From positions 62,001-126,000 of the forward strand of contig NZ_JACSQV010000004.1 of NCBI RefSeq assembly GCF_014836445.1: a DNA stretch of 64,000 nucleotides, in the 5' to 3' direction. The translations under genes were made by a program, and so were the position numbers. Below, in pieces: positions 25,055-33,934 of this stretch (its first letter is position 1; the number at the start of each line of letters is the position of its first letter). The DNA is from Cellulomonas avistercoris (GTDB lineage Bacteria; Actinomycetota; Actinomycetes; Actinomycetales; Cellulomonadaceae). The notes below the pieces were generated by a model. That model did no database searches, was not told where the DNA came from, and saw only the letters and a program-made list of their open reading frames with translations.

Positions 25055-26755
25055 GTGCGCGTGATGGCCCAGATGGCGATGGTCATGAACCTCGACAAGT
25101 GCATCGGGTGCCACACGTGCTCGGTGACCTGCAAGCAGGCGTGGACCAACCGCACGGGCACCGAGTACGTGTGGTTCAACAACGTCGAGACGCGCCCCGG
25201 CCAGGGCTACCCGCGGACCTACGAGGACCAGGAGAAGTGGGAGGGCGGCTGGGCGCTGAACAAGCGCGGGCGCCTGCAGCTCAAGGCCGGCGGCCGGCTG
25301 CGGAACCTGCTGACGATCTTCGCGAGCCCCAAGCAGCCGTCGATCGACGAGTACTACGAGCCGTGGACGTACGACTACGAGAGCCTGACGAACGCGCCGC
25401 TGCAGGAGCACACGCCCGTCGCGCGGCCGAAGTCGCTGCTCAGCGGCAAGGACATGCAGGTCGGGTGGAGCGCCAACTGGGACGACGACCTGGGCGGCGC
25501 ACCCGAGCTGGCGACCGCCGACCCGATCCTGCAGCGCGTGTCGGACAAGGTGAGGCTCGAGTTCGAGCAGACGTTCATGTTCTACCTGCCGCGGATCTGC
25601 GAGCACTGCCTCAACCCGTCGTGCGCCGCGTCGTGCCCGTCCGGTGCGATCTACAAGCGCGCCGAGGACGGCATCGTGCTCGTCGACCAGGACGCGTGCC
25701 GCGGCTGGCGCAAGTGCGTGACCGGGTGCCCGTACAAGAAGGTCTACTTCAACCACAAGACCGGCAAGGCCGAGAAGTGCACGTTCTGCTTCCCGCGCAT
25801 CGAGGTCGGCCTGCCGACCGTGTGCTCCGAGACGTGCGTCGGGCGGCTGCGCTACATCGGGCTCGTCCTGTACGACGCGGACAAGGTGCTCGCCGCGGCG
25901 TCCGTCACCGACGAGAAGGACCTGCTCGCCGCGCAGCGCGGGGTGTTCCTCGACCCCGACGACCCGCACGTGCAGCGCGAGGCCGAGCGTGCGGGGATCC
26001 CGCACGACTGGGTGCAGGCCGCGCAGCGCTCACCGATCTGGGCGCTCATCAGCACCTACGAGGTCGCCCTGCCGCTGCACCCCGAGTACCGGACGATGCC
26101 GATGGTCTGGTACATCCCGCCGCTGTCGCCGGTCGTCGACGTGGTCCAGGAGACCGGCGTCGACTCCGAGGACACCTCGAACCTGTTCGCGGCGATCGAC
26201 ACCCTGCGGATCCCGGTGGAGTACCTCGCGGAGCTGTTCACCGCGGGCGACACCGCGCCGGTCACGGCCGTGCTCAAGCGGCTCGCGGCCATGCGCTCGT
26301 ACATGCGCGACCTCAACATGGGCCGCTCCGGCGACCCCGCCATCCCGGCGTCGGTCGGCATGGACGAGGCGACGATGTACGAGATGTACCGCCTGCTCGC
26401 GCTCGCGAAGTACGACGAGCGGTACGTCGTGCCCGCGGCCCACGCCGAGCAGGCGCACGGCCTCGAGGAGCTCGCCACCGAGTGCAGCCTCGACTACGAC
26501 GGCGGGCCGGGCATGGGCGGGTCGGGGCCGTTCGGCGAGGGCTCGGGCGGCCAGGACCCCCTCGCCGTCGAGAACTTCCACATGCTCCAGCAGCGGCAGA
26601 CGACCGACACCGTCGCCGAGCCCGAGAGCCGCAAGGCGCGCGTGAACCTGCTCAACTGGGACGGCAAGAGCGCCCCGGCGGGCATGTTCCCGCCCAAGGC
26701 CGACCCGGACGACGGGACGTCGCAGCCCGGGGCGTCCGACGGGGGCCGGCCGTGA
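25055..26755 (+). CDS. narH: Nitrate reductase beta subunit NarH
   Basis: A 566-residue iron-sulfur electron-transfer subunit. The four cysteine groups are visible: CIGCHTCSVTCK; CEHCLNPSCAASCP; CRGWRKCVTGCPYKK, with the Trp typical of the 3Fe-4S centre; and CTFCFPRIEVGLPTVCSETC. It passes electrons from NarI hemes to NarG. The GTG start has GGAGGG eight bases upstream. Its stop overlaps the narJ GTG. Confidence 0.96.
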   Translation: MRVMAQMAMVMNLDKCIGCHTCSVTCKQAWTNRTGTEYVWFNNVETRPGQGYPRTYEDQEKWEGGWALNKRGRLQLKAGGRLRNLLTIFASPKQPSIDEYYEPWTYDYESLTNAPLQEHTPVARPKSLLSGKDMQVGWSANWDDDLGGAPELATADPILQRVSDKVRLEFEQTFMFYLPRICEHCLNPSCAASCPSGAIYKRAEDGIVLVDQDACRGWRKCVTGCPYKKVYFNHKTGKAEKCTFCFPRIEVGLPTVCSETCVGRLRYIGLVLYDADKVLAAASVTDEKDLLAAQRGVFLDPDDPHVQREAERAGIPHDWVQAAQRSPIWALISTYEVALPLHPEYRTMPMVWYIPPLSPVVDVVQETGVDSEDTSNLFAAIDTLRIPVEYLAELFTAGDTAPVTAVLKRLAAMRSYMRDLNMGRSGDPAIPASVGMDEATMYEMYRLLALAKYDERYVVPAAHAEQAHGLEELATECSLDYDGGPGMGGSGPFGEGSGGQDPLAVENFHMLQQRQTTDTVAEPESRKARVNLLNWDGKSAPAGMFPPKADPDDGTSQPGASDGGRP

Positions 26756-27429
26756 GGCGCCTCGCGCGCCGGACCGCCGCGCGCCAGGCGGCGACCCGCG
26801 AGACGGCCCTGACGCACCGCATCGCCGCGATGGTCCTCGACTACCCGAGCCCGGAGCTGCTCGCGATGCTGCCCGAGGTGCGTGCCGCCCTCACGACGCT
26901 GCCGGAGCGCCTGCGCGAGCCGCTCGCCCAGGTCGTCGACCACCTCGGGTCGCAGCCCCTCGGCGCGCTCGCGGCCGAGTACGTCACGACGTTCGACCTC
27001 GCGCGGCGCCGCTCGCCGTACCTGAGCTACTACTCCTACGGCGACACCCGCAAGCGTGGCGTCGCGCTCGTCGAGTACAAGCAGGCCTACCGTGCCGCGG
27101 GCTTCGAGCTCGTGTCCGACGAGCTGCCGGACCACGTCGCGGTCGTCCTGGAGTTCGCGTCCACGGGGGACGCCGCGGCCCAGGAGTCCGGGCTGCGCCT
27201 GCTGCTCGCGCACCGTGCCGGGCTGGAGCTGCTGCGCCTCGCGCTGCTCGACGCGGGGTCCCCGTGGGCCGGCGCGCTCGTGGCCGTGTGCGCGACGCTC
27301 CCGCCGCTGGACGGCGACGACCGCGAGGCCGTCGCGCGCCTCGCCGCGCAGGGGCCGCCCGGCGAGGAGGTCGGTCTCGAGCCGTTCCTGCCGCCGTCGT
27401 CCGCCACCGACCCGGGAGCCCGCCGATGA
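26752..27429 (+). CDS. narJ: Nitrate reductase assembly chaperone NarJ
   Basis: A 225-residue TorD-family helical chaperone that inserts the molybdenum cofactor into NarG before membrane docking; it is not part of the final enzyme. Family features are the start of the core (HRIAAMVLDYPSPELLAMLP) and YVTTFDLARRRSPYLSYYSY. The GTG overlaps the narH stop and its own stop overlaps the narI ATG. Confidence 0.93.
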   Translation: MRRLARRTAARQAATRETALTHRIAAMVLDYPSPELLAMLPEVRAALTTLPERLREPLAQVVDHLGSQPLGALAAEYVTTFDLARRRSPYLSYYSYGDTRKRGVALVEYKQAYRAAGFELVSDELPDHVAVVLEFASTGDAAAQESGLRLLLAHRAGLELLRLALLDAGSPWAGALVAVCATLPPLDGDDREAVARLAAQGPPGEEVGLEPFLPPSSATDPGARR

Positions 27430-28184
27430 CCTCGACCCTGGACGTCCTGCTGTGGGTGGTCGTGCCGTACGTGTGCCTCGCGTTCTTCGTGCTCGGGCAC
27501 GTCTGGCGCTACCGGTACGACAAGTTCGGGTGGACGACGCGCTCGACGCAGCTGTACGAGCGCCGGCTGCTGCGCTGGGCCAGCCCCCTGTTCCACTTCG
27601 GGATCCTCGCGGTGTTCCTCGGGCACGTCATGGGCCTGGGCATCCCCGAGTCGTGGACCGAGGCCGTCGGCATGAGCGACGAGGCGTACCACTTCGTGGC
27701 CGTGACGATCGGGGGCGTCGCGGGCTTCTGCACGGTCGTCGGCCTGGTGCTGCTCATCTACCGCCGCCGCACGGTCGGGCCGGTCTTCCGGGCGACGACC
27801 CGCATGGACAAGGTCATGTACCTCGTGCTGGCCGTCGTCATCTTCCTCGGCATGTGGAACACGGTCGCGGGCTCGGTGCTCAACCTGGGCGGCGACTACG
27901 ACTACCGCGAGGGCGTGTCGGTGTGGTTCCGCGGCATCTTCCTGCTGCAGCTGCACCCCGAGCTCATGGCGGACGCGCCGATCGGCTTCCAGCTGCACGG
28001 CATGGCCGCGATGCTGCTGTTCGCGCTGTGGCCGTTCACGCGCCTCGTGCACGTGTTCTCAGCACCTGTCGGGTACCTGTGGCGGCCGTACGTCGTGTAC
28101 CGCGCGCGGCCCGACCGGCTCGGCACCCGCCCGCCGCGGCGGGGGTGGGACCGGGTCGAGCCGCAGGAGCCGTCGCGGCGCTGA
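27426..28184 (+). CDS. narI: Nitrate reductase gamma subunit NarI (cytochrome b)
   Basis: A 252-residue membrane diheme cytochrome with five helices that oxidises menaquinol and anchors NarGH. Likely heme histidines are in FHFGILAVFLGH and, near the end, LLQLHPELM and GFQLHGMAAM. Compared with Escherichia coli NarI it has a slightly longer basic C-terminal tail. The ATG overlaps the narJ stop (ATGA). It is the last gene of the operon. Confidence 0.95.
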   Translation: MTSTLDVLLWVVVPYVCLAFFVLGHVWRYRYDKFGWTTRSTQLYERRLLRWASPLFHFGILAVFLGHVMGLGIPESWTEAVGMSDEAYHFVAVTIGGVAGFCTVVGLVLLIYRRRTVGPVFRATTRMDKVMYLVLAVVIFLGMWNTVAGSVLNLGGDYDYREGVSVWFRGIFLLQLHPELMADAPIGFQLHGMAAMLLFALWPFTRLVHVFSAPVGYLWRPYVVYRARPDRLGTRPPRRGWDRVEPQEPSRR

Positions 28185-28195
28185 GCCCTCCGGTC

Positions 28196-28238
28196 GGGTG
28201 ACGGACGGCGCGCGCGGCTCGCGCGGCGCCCGTCGCCC
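28196..28238 (+). terminator. Imperfect GC-rich hairpin after narI
   Basis: GGGTGACGG (28196-28204) can pair with CCGTCGCCC (28230-28238) with one mismatch. Further GC pairs are possible in the loop (GGCGCG and GCGCGG runs). It starts 12 bases after the narI stop and is the probable end of the nar operon. Confidence 0.45.
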
Positions 28239-28294
28239 CTAGGGTGTGACCGCGCGCGCCCGCGCCACGCACGCCCACCGCGGAGGACACGCCC

Positions 28295-29590
28295 GTGACG
28301 ACCGACAGCACGCCCGCTCCCGCCACCGGCGCCACGTCGCCGCAGGCCGACGCGCCGTCCGGCGCGACCCCGATCTTCGGTGCACCGGCCGCCCCCGGCG
28401 ACGAGGGCACGCGCGCGCTGCAGCACGACGCACGCCGCCCCCCGCGCTGGTGGGGCAAGGGCCTGGCGATGGCGGTGGTCGCCGTCTTCGTCGGCCTGTT
28501 CGCGTGGGACGCGCTCGGGGCGCTGCAGGGGCTGCTGGTCAACCTGCTCATCGCGTTCTTCATCGCGCTCGCGCTCGAGCCGATCGTCGTGTGGCTCGTG
28601 CGGCACGGCTGGAAGCGCGGTGGTGCGGCGGCCGTGGCGCTGCTCGGCGGGCTGCTGCTCACGATCGTGGTGTTCGCGCTGTTCGGGAACCTGTTCGTCC
28701 AGCAGCTCGTGCAGCTCGTCAAGAACGTGCCGGACCTCTACACCTCCGCGCAGGAGATGGTCGAGGAGCGCTTCGCGGTCGAGGTGCCGGCCGTGGACGA
28801 CCTCGTGCGCCAGGGCGCCGAGGAGTGGGGCTCGGAGGTCGCGTCGGGGGCGCTGCTCGTGGGGACGACGATCCTCGGCGGCGTGTTCGCGACCCTGACG
28901 ATCCTGCTCGTCACGTACTACCTGCTGGCGGCGGGCCCGCGCTTCCGTGCGTCGATCTGCCGGTGGCTGACGCCCGGCCGGCAGCAGGAGGTGCTGCGGC
29001 TGTGGGAGGTCACGCAGGTCAAGGTCTCCGACTTCATCAACACGCGCATCGTGCTCGCGGCCATCGCGACGGCGGCGACGTTCGCGTTCCTCGCCATCCT
29101 GGGGACGCCCTACTCGCTGCCGCTCGCCCTGTTCACGGGTGTCGTCTCGCAGTTCGTCCCGACGATCGGCACGTACATCGGCGGTGCGCTGCCCATCGCG
29201 GTCGCGCTCACCTCCCAGGGTGCGCCGCAGGCACTCGGGGTGCTCGCGTTCATCCTCGGCTACCAGCAGGTCGAGAACCTGTGGCTCGCGCCCAAGGTCT
29301 CGGCGCGCGCGCTGCAGATGAACGCGGCGGTCTCGTTCGTCGTGGTGCTGGCGTTCGGGGCGGTGTTCGGTGCGCTGGGGGCGTTCCTGGCGCTGCCGAT
29401 CGCGGCGACCATCCAGGCGGTGGCCAACACGTACGTCCAGCGGCACGAGCTGGTGCGGTCGCACATGCTGCACGACCCGGGCGAGGCGGACCCGGGCGGG
29501 GGCGGCGGCGACCCCGCGGGGCGCGGCGACGTGGACAAGGCGCGCGCGGCGGCGCGCGAGGTCGACCGGCGGCGGGACGCCGAGGCCTGA
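28295..29590 (+). CDS. AI-2E family transporter
   Basis: A 431-residue PerM/TqsA-like membrane protein. It has a Pro/Ala-rich cytoplasmic N-terminus (about 1-60), helices from about 62, a soluble segment (NVPDLYTSAQEMVEERFAVE), then the family core FINTRIVLAAIATAATFAFL, VVSQFVPTIGTYIGGALPI and LGYQQVENLWLAPKV. The C-terminal 40 residues are Gly/Asp/Arg-rich. Members export signals or act as Na+/H+ antiporters; the role here is open. GTG start with GGAGG. Confidence 0.88.
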   Translation: MTTDSTPAPATGATSPQADAPSGATPIFGAPAAPGDEGTRALQHDARRPPRWWGKGLAMAVVAVFVGLFAWDALGALQGLLVNLLIAFFIALALEPIVVWLVRHGWKRGGAAAVALLGGLLLTIVVFALFGNLFVQQLVQLVKNVPDLYTSAQEMVEERFAVEVPAVDDLVRQGAEEWGSEVASGALLVGTTILGGVFATLTILLVTYYLLAAGPRFRASICRWLTPGRQQEVLRLWEVTQVKVSDFINTRIVLAAIATAATFAFLAILGTPYSLPLALFTGVVSQFVPTIGTYIGGALPIAVALTSQGAPQALGVLAFILGYQQVENLWLAPKVSARALQMNAAVSFVVVLAFGAVFGALGAFLALPIAATIQAVANTYVQRHELVRSHMLHDPGEADPGGGGGDPAGRGDVDKARAAAREVDRRRDAEA

Positions 29591-29604
29591 TCTGCAGGGC
29601 GAGT

Positions 29605-29652
29605 CCCGCAACATCCGTTGCGCAATGACCATTGCGCAATAGATGTTGCGGG
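29605..29652. promoter_or_regulatory. 48-bp near-perfect palindrome, operator of the ArsR-like operon
   Basis: The outer arms CCCGCAACATC and GATGTTGCGGG enclose TTGCGCAATG and CATTGCGCAA-type inner arms; 21 of 24 base pairs match around 29628. The promoter-like TCTAGCGT follows. It ends 34 bases before the small protein start and is the probable binding site of the encoded HTH regulator. Confidence 0.7.
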
Positions 29653-29686
29653 TCTAGCGTTGTGCGTGCCGACCGAGGAGGACGCC

Positions 29687-29827
29687 ATGCACCGCACCAC
29701 CCGAGGACCCGTCCGTACACCCCGCGAGCCCCGCCGGACCACCCCGTGGGACCGCACCGCCGAGCTGGAGCAGCTGCGCCGCGACCGGCTCCTGGCCGAG
29801 GCCCAGCTGCGCACCCGCGTGCTCTGA
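29687..29827 (+). CDS. Small basic protein, 46 residues
   Basis: A short protein between the palindromic operator and the ArsR-like gene. It has a strong ribosome site (GAGGAGG) seven bases before the ATG. The N-terminal half is Arg/Thr/Pro-rich; the C-terminal half (RTAELEQLRRDRLLAEAQLR) is an amphipathic helix. No family is recognised. It may be a leader peptide or a small partner of the regulator. Confidence 0.55.
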   Translation: MHRTTRGPVRTPREPRRTTPWDRTAELEQLRRDRLLAEAQLRTRVL

Positions 29828-29850
29828 CCGTCGTCGTGGAGGAGATCCGC

Positions 29851-30465
29851 ATGACCGACCCCACGCCCACCACCGAGCTGCGGACCTCCGACCCCGCCGT
29901 GCTGCGCGCGCTCGCGCACCCGCTGCGGGTCGAGATCCTCGACCTGCTCGACGACCTGCGCGAGGCCACCGCCAGCCAGGTCGCCGAGCGCACGGGTCAG
30001 ACGGTCGCCAACTGCTCGTTCCACCTGCGCAGCCTCGCCAAGGCCGGCTACGTCGAGCGGGCCGAGCCGCGCGGGCGCGAGAAGCCGTGGCGCCCGGCCC
30101 ACCGGTCGCGGCGCCTGGAGCCGGACCCGGCCGACACGACGTCCGTCCGCGACGCCGCGGCGGTCGCGACCCTCGTGATCCAGCGCGAGGCGGCGCGCGC
30201 CGTCGACCACTTCGCCGACCCGCGGGCGACCGACCCCGCCCGCGTCCGGACGACCATGCTCAGCACGCAGCGCCTGTGGGCGACGCCCGACGAGCTCGAG
30301 GACCTCGCCGCGCGCCTCGCGGGCCTGGCCGACGCGTTCGTGGGCCGGGACGAGGACCCGTCGCTGCGCCCCGAGGGTGCGGTGCTCGCGCGGTTCTTCG
30401 GCGTCCTGCACCCCGAGATCGGCGCCGAGGCCGCCGAGGAGGTCGGCGGGGCCACCTCGTCCTGA
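29851..30465 (+). CDS. ArsR-like winged-helix transcriptional regulator
   Basis: A 204-residue HTH_20-type regulator. The DNA-binding part is at the N-terminus (LRALAHPLRVEILDLLDDLR, ATASQVAERTGQTVANCSFH, LRSLAKAGYVERA); a helical C-terminal domain (about 110-195) follows. GGAGGAG precedes the ATG. It probably binds the 48-bp palindrome upstream. In related genomes such genes often sit beside an MFS exporter; none is present here. Confidence 0.85.
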   Translation: MTDPTPTTELRTSDPAVLRALAHPLRVEILDLLDDLREATASQVAERTGQTVANCSFHLRSLAKAGYVERAEPRGREKPWRPAHRSRRLEPDPADTTSVRDAAAVATLVIQREAARAVDHFADPRATDPARVRTTMLSTQRLWATPDELEDLAARLAGLADAFVGRDEDPSLRPEGAVLARFFGVLHPEIGAEAAEEVGGATSS

Positions 30466-30519
30466 CCGGGCGCGCCGTGCCGCTCCGGCGTCGGTCGGCG
30501 ACGTCCTCTTGTCGTCCGT

Positions 30520-30548
30520 GATATGTCGGCGTACCGTTCCGATATATC
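30520..30548. promoter_or_regulatory. GATATgTCGG-N9-CCGAtATATC inverted repeat, PadR operator
   Basis: Nine of ten base pairs of the arms match (30520-30529 against 30539-30548), in the only A/T-rich patch of this gap. It lies 22 bases before the PadR gene start and probably carries the promoter as well. Confidence 0.65.
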
Positions 30549-30570
30549 GCTGACGATCTTGGAGGAACAC

Positions 30571-31338
30571 ATGCGCAGCTTCGACCCCACCTCACGACCC
30601 GACCGCGAGTGGCGCCGCCCCCGGCGCGGTGCCCGGCCCGGTGACGACGGCACGGAGGGCCGCGACCCGCGCGGCGGCCCCTGGCACGACGACGACGGTG
30701 ACCACGGCTCCCCGGGCCACGGCCGAGGACGACGCGGTCCGGGCCGCGGCTTCGGCGGCCCCGGCGGTCCCTTCGGCGGCCCGGACGGACCCTTCGGCCC
30801 CGCCGGGCCCTTCGGTCCGGGCGGTCCGTTCGGCGGTCCCGGCGGTCCCGGCCGCGGTGGTCCGTTCGGCGGCCCGTTCGGTGCCCGCGGCCGCGGACGG
30901 GCCCGCCGCGGCGACGTCCGCGCCGCGATCCTGCAGCTCCTGGCCGAGGCGCCGTCCAACGGCTACGGCCTCATCAAGGCCATCGGGGAGAAGACGGGCG
31001 GCCTGTGGCGACCGAGCCCCGGCTCGGTCTACCCCACGCTCCAGCAGCTCACGGACGAGGGGCTCGTCGTGCCCACCGACGCGGGCAGCGCCCGCACCGA
31101 GTACACGCTGACCGACGAGGGACGCGCGTACGTCGAGAGCCACCCCGACGAGCTGTCGGCCGCCTGGGGCCCCGCCGCCCAGCGCTGGGAGGAGCACGGC
31201 GACCTCATCGGCGCCGCCGGCAAGCTGTTCGGCGTGCTGCGGCAGGTCGGTGCCGAGGGCACGCCGGCGCAGCGCGAGCGGACCGTCGAGAAGCTCGACG
31301 AGCTCCGCCGCGAGCTCTACCGCATGCTCGGCGAGTGA
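30571..31338 (+). CDS. PadR-family regulator with Gly/Pro/Phe-rich disordered N-terminus
   Basis: A 255-residue protein. Residues 1-45 are charged, and 50-105 are a low-complexity GGPFGGPxGP repeat region. The PadR winged helix covers about 112-185 (RGDVRAAILQLLAEAPSNGY, PSPGSVYPTLQQLTDEGLV, EYTLTDEGRAYVE) and a C-terminal dimerisation helix ends the protein. GGAGG precedes the ATG. It is probably autoregulated through the inverted repeat upstream. The GPFGG tract resembles disordered domains that self-associate; its role here is unknown. Confidence 0.87.
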   Translation: MRSFDPTSRPDREWRRPRRGARPGDDGTEGRDPRGGPWHDDDGDHGSPGHGRGRRGPGRGFGGPGGPFGGPDGPFGPAGPFGPGGPFGGPGGPGRGGPFGGPFGARGRGRARRGDVRAAILQLLAEAPSNGYGLIKAIGEKTGGLWRPSPGSVYPTLQQLTDEGLVVPTDAGSARTEYTLTDEGRAYVESHPDELSAAWGPAAQRWEEHGDLIGAAGKLFGVLRQVGAEGTPAQRERTVEKLDELRRELYRMLGE

Positions 31339-31356
31339 GCCGAGCCGCGCGGCGGC

Positions 31357-32148
31357 TCAGCCGGCGTCGTGCAGCAGCGCGAGGACCTCGCGCAGCGCCG
31401 CGGCGTCCACCTGACCGGGCGCGCTCGCGGGCCCGACGCTGCCGAACGTCATCGCCGAGCCGAACACCCCGCCCGCGAGGCGCGTGACCAGCCCGAGCCC
31501 GCCCATCGCGACGGTCACGACGGGACGGTCCGCGTCACGCGCGAACGCGCGTGTCGCGGTCAGCAGCGCGAGGACGTCGTCGGGGTCCCGCGGCATCACC
31601 GCGACCTTGCAGACGTCGGCCCCGGCGTCGCGCTGACGGCGAAGGACCGCGACGATCTCGGCCGCCGACGGTGTCCCCGCGAAGTCGTGGTGGGACACCA
31701 CGACGGCGAGCCCCGCGGCCTGCGCGTGCGACACGAGGTCGGCCACGCCCGGCGTCGCGAGCTCGACGTCGACCGCGTCCGCGCCGTGCGGACCGTCCGG
31801 ACCGGCGGCCCCGGCCGTCACGGCGTCGAGGACCGCGCGGTACGCGGCGTCGTCGGCGGCCTGCGCACCGCCCTCCCGCGCGGAGCGGAACGTCGCGAGC
31901 AGCGGGACGTCCGTGGGCAGCGCGGCGCGGACGGCCGCCACCGCGGTGCGCACCAGCGCCGGCTCCCGGGCCGAGCCGGTGAGGTGGTCCAGGCGCAGCT
32001 CGACGACGTCCGCGGCCCCGGCGGGCAGGGCCCGCGCGGCGTCGGCCGCGGCGTCGGGCGTCCGTGCCACGATCGGGACGCACACCTGCGGCCGCCCCGC
32101 GCCCAGGGTCGTCCCGCGCAGCCGCAGCACGCCGTCGCTCGTCGTCAT
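31357..32148 (-). CDS. aroD: Type I 3-dehydroquinate dehydratase
   Basis: A 263-residue (beta/alpha)8 enzyme converting 3-dehydroquinate to 3-dehydroshikimate in the shikimate pathway. The catalytic histidine is in VVVSHHDFAGTP and the Schiff-base lysine in VCKVAVMP. VELRLDHL and GSAMTFGSVG are further family segments. Actinobacteria more often use the type II enzyme (AroQ), so this may be a second or catabolic copy. The start is fixed by MTTSDGVLRLRG at 32148. Confidence 0.88.
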   Translation of the reverse strand: MTTSDGVLRLRGTTLGAGRPQVCVPIVARTPDAAADAARALPAGAADVVELRLDHLTGSAREPALVRTAVAAVRAALPTDVPLLATFRSAREGGAQAADDAAYRAVLDAVTAGAAGPDGPHGADAVDVELATPGVADLVSHAQAAGLAVVVSHHDFAGTPSAAEIVAVLRRQRDAGADVCKVAVMPRDPDDVLALLTATRAFARDADRPVVTVAMGGLGLVTRLAGGVFGSAMTFGSVGPASAPGQVDAAALREVLALLHDAG

Positions 32149-32204
32149 GCGCCGATTGTCGCCGCATCGCGCCGCGCGCGCGCCGCGCGTCCGGGTGCCG
32201 TCGC

Positions 32205-32762
32205 TCAGGTGGTCGGCCGGGCGGGGAAGGTCGCCCACACGTGCTTGCCCGACGCGTCCGCCCACCAGCCGACGTCGGACGACAGGCGGCGCGCGATCTG
32301 CAGGCCGAACCCGCCCTCGCCGGGCTCGCGGCCCGCCGCGACGAACGGTGCGTGCGTGGCGTCGCCGTCCGACACCACGACGAGCACCTCGTGCCCGTCG
32401 AGCAGCAGCTGGACCTGCGCCGGTGCGCGGCCGTGCGCCAGCGCGTTGGTCGCGAGCTCCGAGGTGACGAGCACGACGTTGTCCCGTGCGGTCTCGGCGT
32501 CGTCCGACGGTGCCACCGAGGCGGCGAGCTGGTCGCGCAGGTCGCCGCGCATGTCGCGCAGCTGGTGGGCCTCCTCGAGCACCCAGCGGCGCACCGGGAC
32601 GTACGCGGCGGAGGGCCGGGTGGCGGGCAGCGCGCGCTCGGGAGCCACGTGCGCGAGCGCGTGGTCAGGCGGGAGCGTCGCGGGCGGCAGCGGTGCGTGA
32701 CCGCCCGGCGAGCCGACCCGGTCGTGGCTGCCGGGAGACGTGAACTGGTGCTCGTCCGTCAT
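32205..32762 (-). CDS. RsbW-like ATP-binding protein (HATPase_c_2)
   Basis: A 185-residue protein with a Pro/His-rich N-terminal 70 residues and a GHKL ATPase domain. The N-box is VLVTSELATNALAHG, the G1 box VVSDGDA, and the G2 region EPGEGGFGLQIARRLS. Such proteins are serine kinases/anti-sigma factors of partner-switching pathways, whose antagonists are reactivated by SpoIIE-type phosphatases. One such phosphatase (light-sensor type) is encoded 5.2 kb away. Confidence 0.83.
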   Translation of the reverse strand: MTDEHQFTSPGSHDRVGSPGGHAPLPPATLPPDHALAHVAPERALPATRPSAAYVPVRRWVLEEAHQLRDMRGDLRDQLAASVAPSDDAETARDNVVLVTSELATNALAHGRAPAQVQLLLDGHEVLVVVSDGDATHAPFVAAGREPGEGGFGLQIARRLSSDVGWWADASGKHVWATFPARPTT

Positions 32763-33056
32763 GTCCCGGCCCCCTCTCCCCGTCCTGCTCCGATGCGCAC
32801 CACGTGCGCGGCATGCGTCCCGTACCTGGCATCCCCGCCACGGTAGGCGTCCGTACGCGATCCCACCACCGAGGGAGCGCCTCCCCAGCGGACCACGCGG
32901 ACGGGTGTCCAGGGGCGTCGGGGTGCACGGCGCACGACGCGCGGCGCCCCCGCGGACCGCCCGACCGGGCAGAGGGTACTCGCTGTCGGTGGGCGTCGGT
33001 ACCGTCGCGACGACGCACCGGTGCGGTCCCGGCGCGCGCGTGGGAGGAGGACGGCG

Positions 33057-33902
33057 ATGAGGCTCGGGTTCGTGGGCAGCTTCGGCACGGTGCACGAGGT
33101 GGTCGACCTGGCGGTCGACGCCGAGCAGCACGGCTGGGACGGGTTCTTCACGTGGGACGGCGTGGACCTCGAGGGCATGGACGCGTGGGACCCGTGGGCG
33201 GTGCTCGCCGCGGCCGCCGTGCGCACGCAGCGCGTCACGCTGGGCGCGCTGGTGTTCGCGCTGCCGCGCCGGCGGCCGTGGGTGTTCGCCAAGCAGGCGG
33301 TCACGGTCGACCACCTCTCCGGGGGCCGGCTCGTGGTGCCCGTGGGCCTCGGCGTGCCGATGGACCGTGCGGTCGCGGGGGTCAGCGGCGAGGCCACCAC
33401 GCTCCGGGAGCGTGCCGAGCGGCTCGACGACGCGCTCGCGGTCCTCGACCGGTCCTTCGGCGGCGAGCGGTTCGACGTCGAGGGCACGCACCTGCGCGTC
33501 GACGGCCTCCAGCTGCGGCCCGTGCCGGTCGAGCGGCCCGACGGGCGCACGCGCATCCCGCTGTGGGTCGTCGGCTCGTTCCCCTCCGAGCGCTCGATGG
33601 GACGTGCGGTCCGCTACGACGGCGTCGTCCCGCAGCACCGGGGCGAGCGCGCGGAGGACCCGTTCGACCCGGACGACGTCGCCGCGGTCGTCGCCTGGGT
33701 GAAGGAGCACCGTCCCGCCGACGCCGGCCCCTTCGACGTCGTGCTGCACGGCGCCCTGCCCGCCGACCGCGGCGCGGCCCGCGAGCGGCTGGCGGCCCTG
33801 GCCGAGGCGGGGGCCACGTGGTTCGTCGACGCGCTGTGGGACCCGGCCACCGCGACGCCCGAGGCGCTGCGCGCGCGGGTGCGCCAGGGGCCTCCCACGT
33901 GA
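33057..33902 (+). CDS. LLM-class flavin-dependent oxidoreductase
   Basis: A 281-residue luciferase-like TIM-barrel enzyme binding FMN or F420. Family features are EQHGWDGFFTWDGVD, RVTLGALVFALPRRRPWVFA and AVTVDHLSGGRLVVPVGLG. It is shorter than full luciferase-like monooxygenases, and the C-terminal part is reduced. GGAGGAGG precedes the ATG. The substrate is unknown. The 294-base gap before it, shared with the divergent RsbW-like gene, shows no clear operator. Confidence 0.85.
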   Translation: MRLGFVGSFGTVHEVVDLAVDAEQHGWDGFFTWDGVDLEGMDAWDPWAVLAAAAVRTQRVTLGALVFALPRRRPWVFAKQAVTVDHLSGGRLVVPVGLGVPMDRAVAGVSGEATTLRERAERLDDALAVLDRSFGGERFDVEGTHLRVDGLQLRPVPVERPDGRTRIPLWVVGSFPSERSMGRAVRYDGVVPQHRGERAEDPFDPDDVAAVVAWVKEHRPADAGPFDVVLHGALPADRGAARERLAALAEAGATWFVDALWDPATATPEALRARVRQGPPT

Positions 33903-33934
33903 CGCTCCGGGGGCCGCACCGGGCACGGCCGCCC

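Noticed and set aside
21103..25182. 1359-codon open frame antisense to narG
   Set aside because: It is a mirror of the strongly biased narG codons; the product is Arg/Val/His-rich low-complexity without family features.
30730..30900. GGCGGTCC-type DNA repeats as a tandem-repeat element
   Set aside because: They are explained by the Gly/Pro/Phe-rich coding sequence of the PadR protein.
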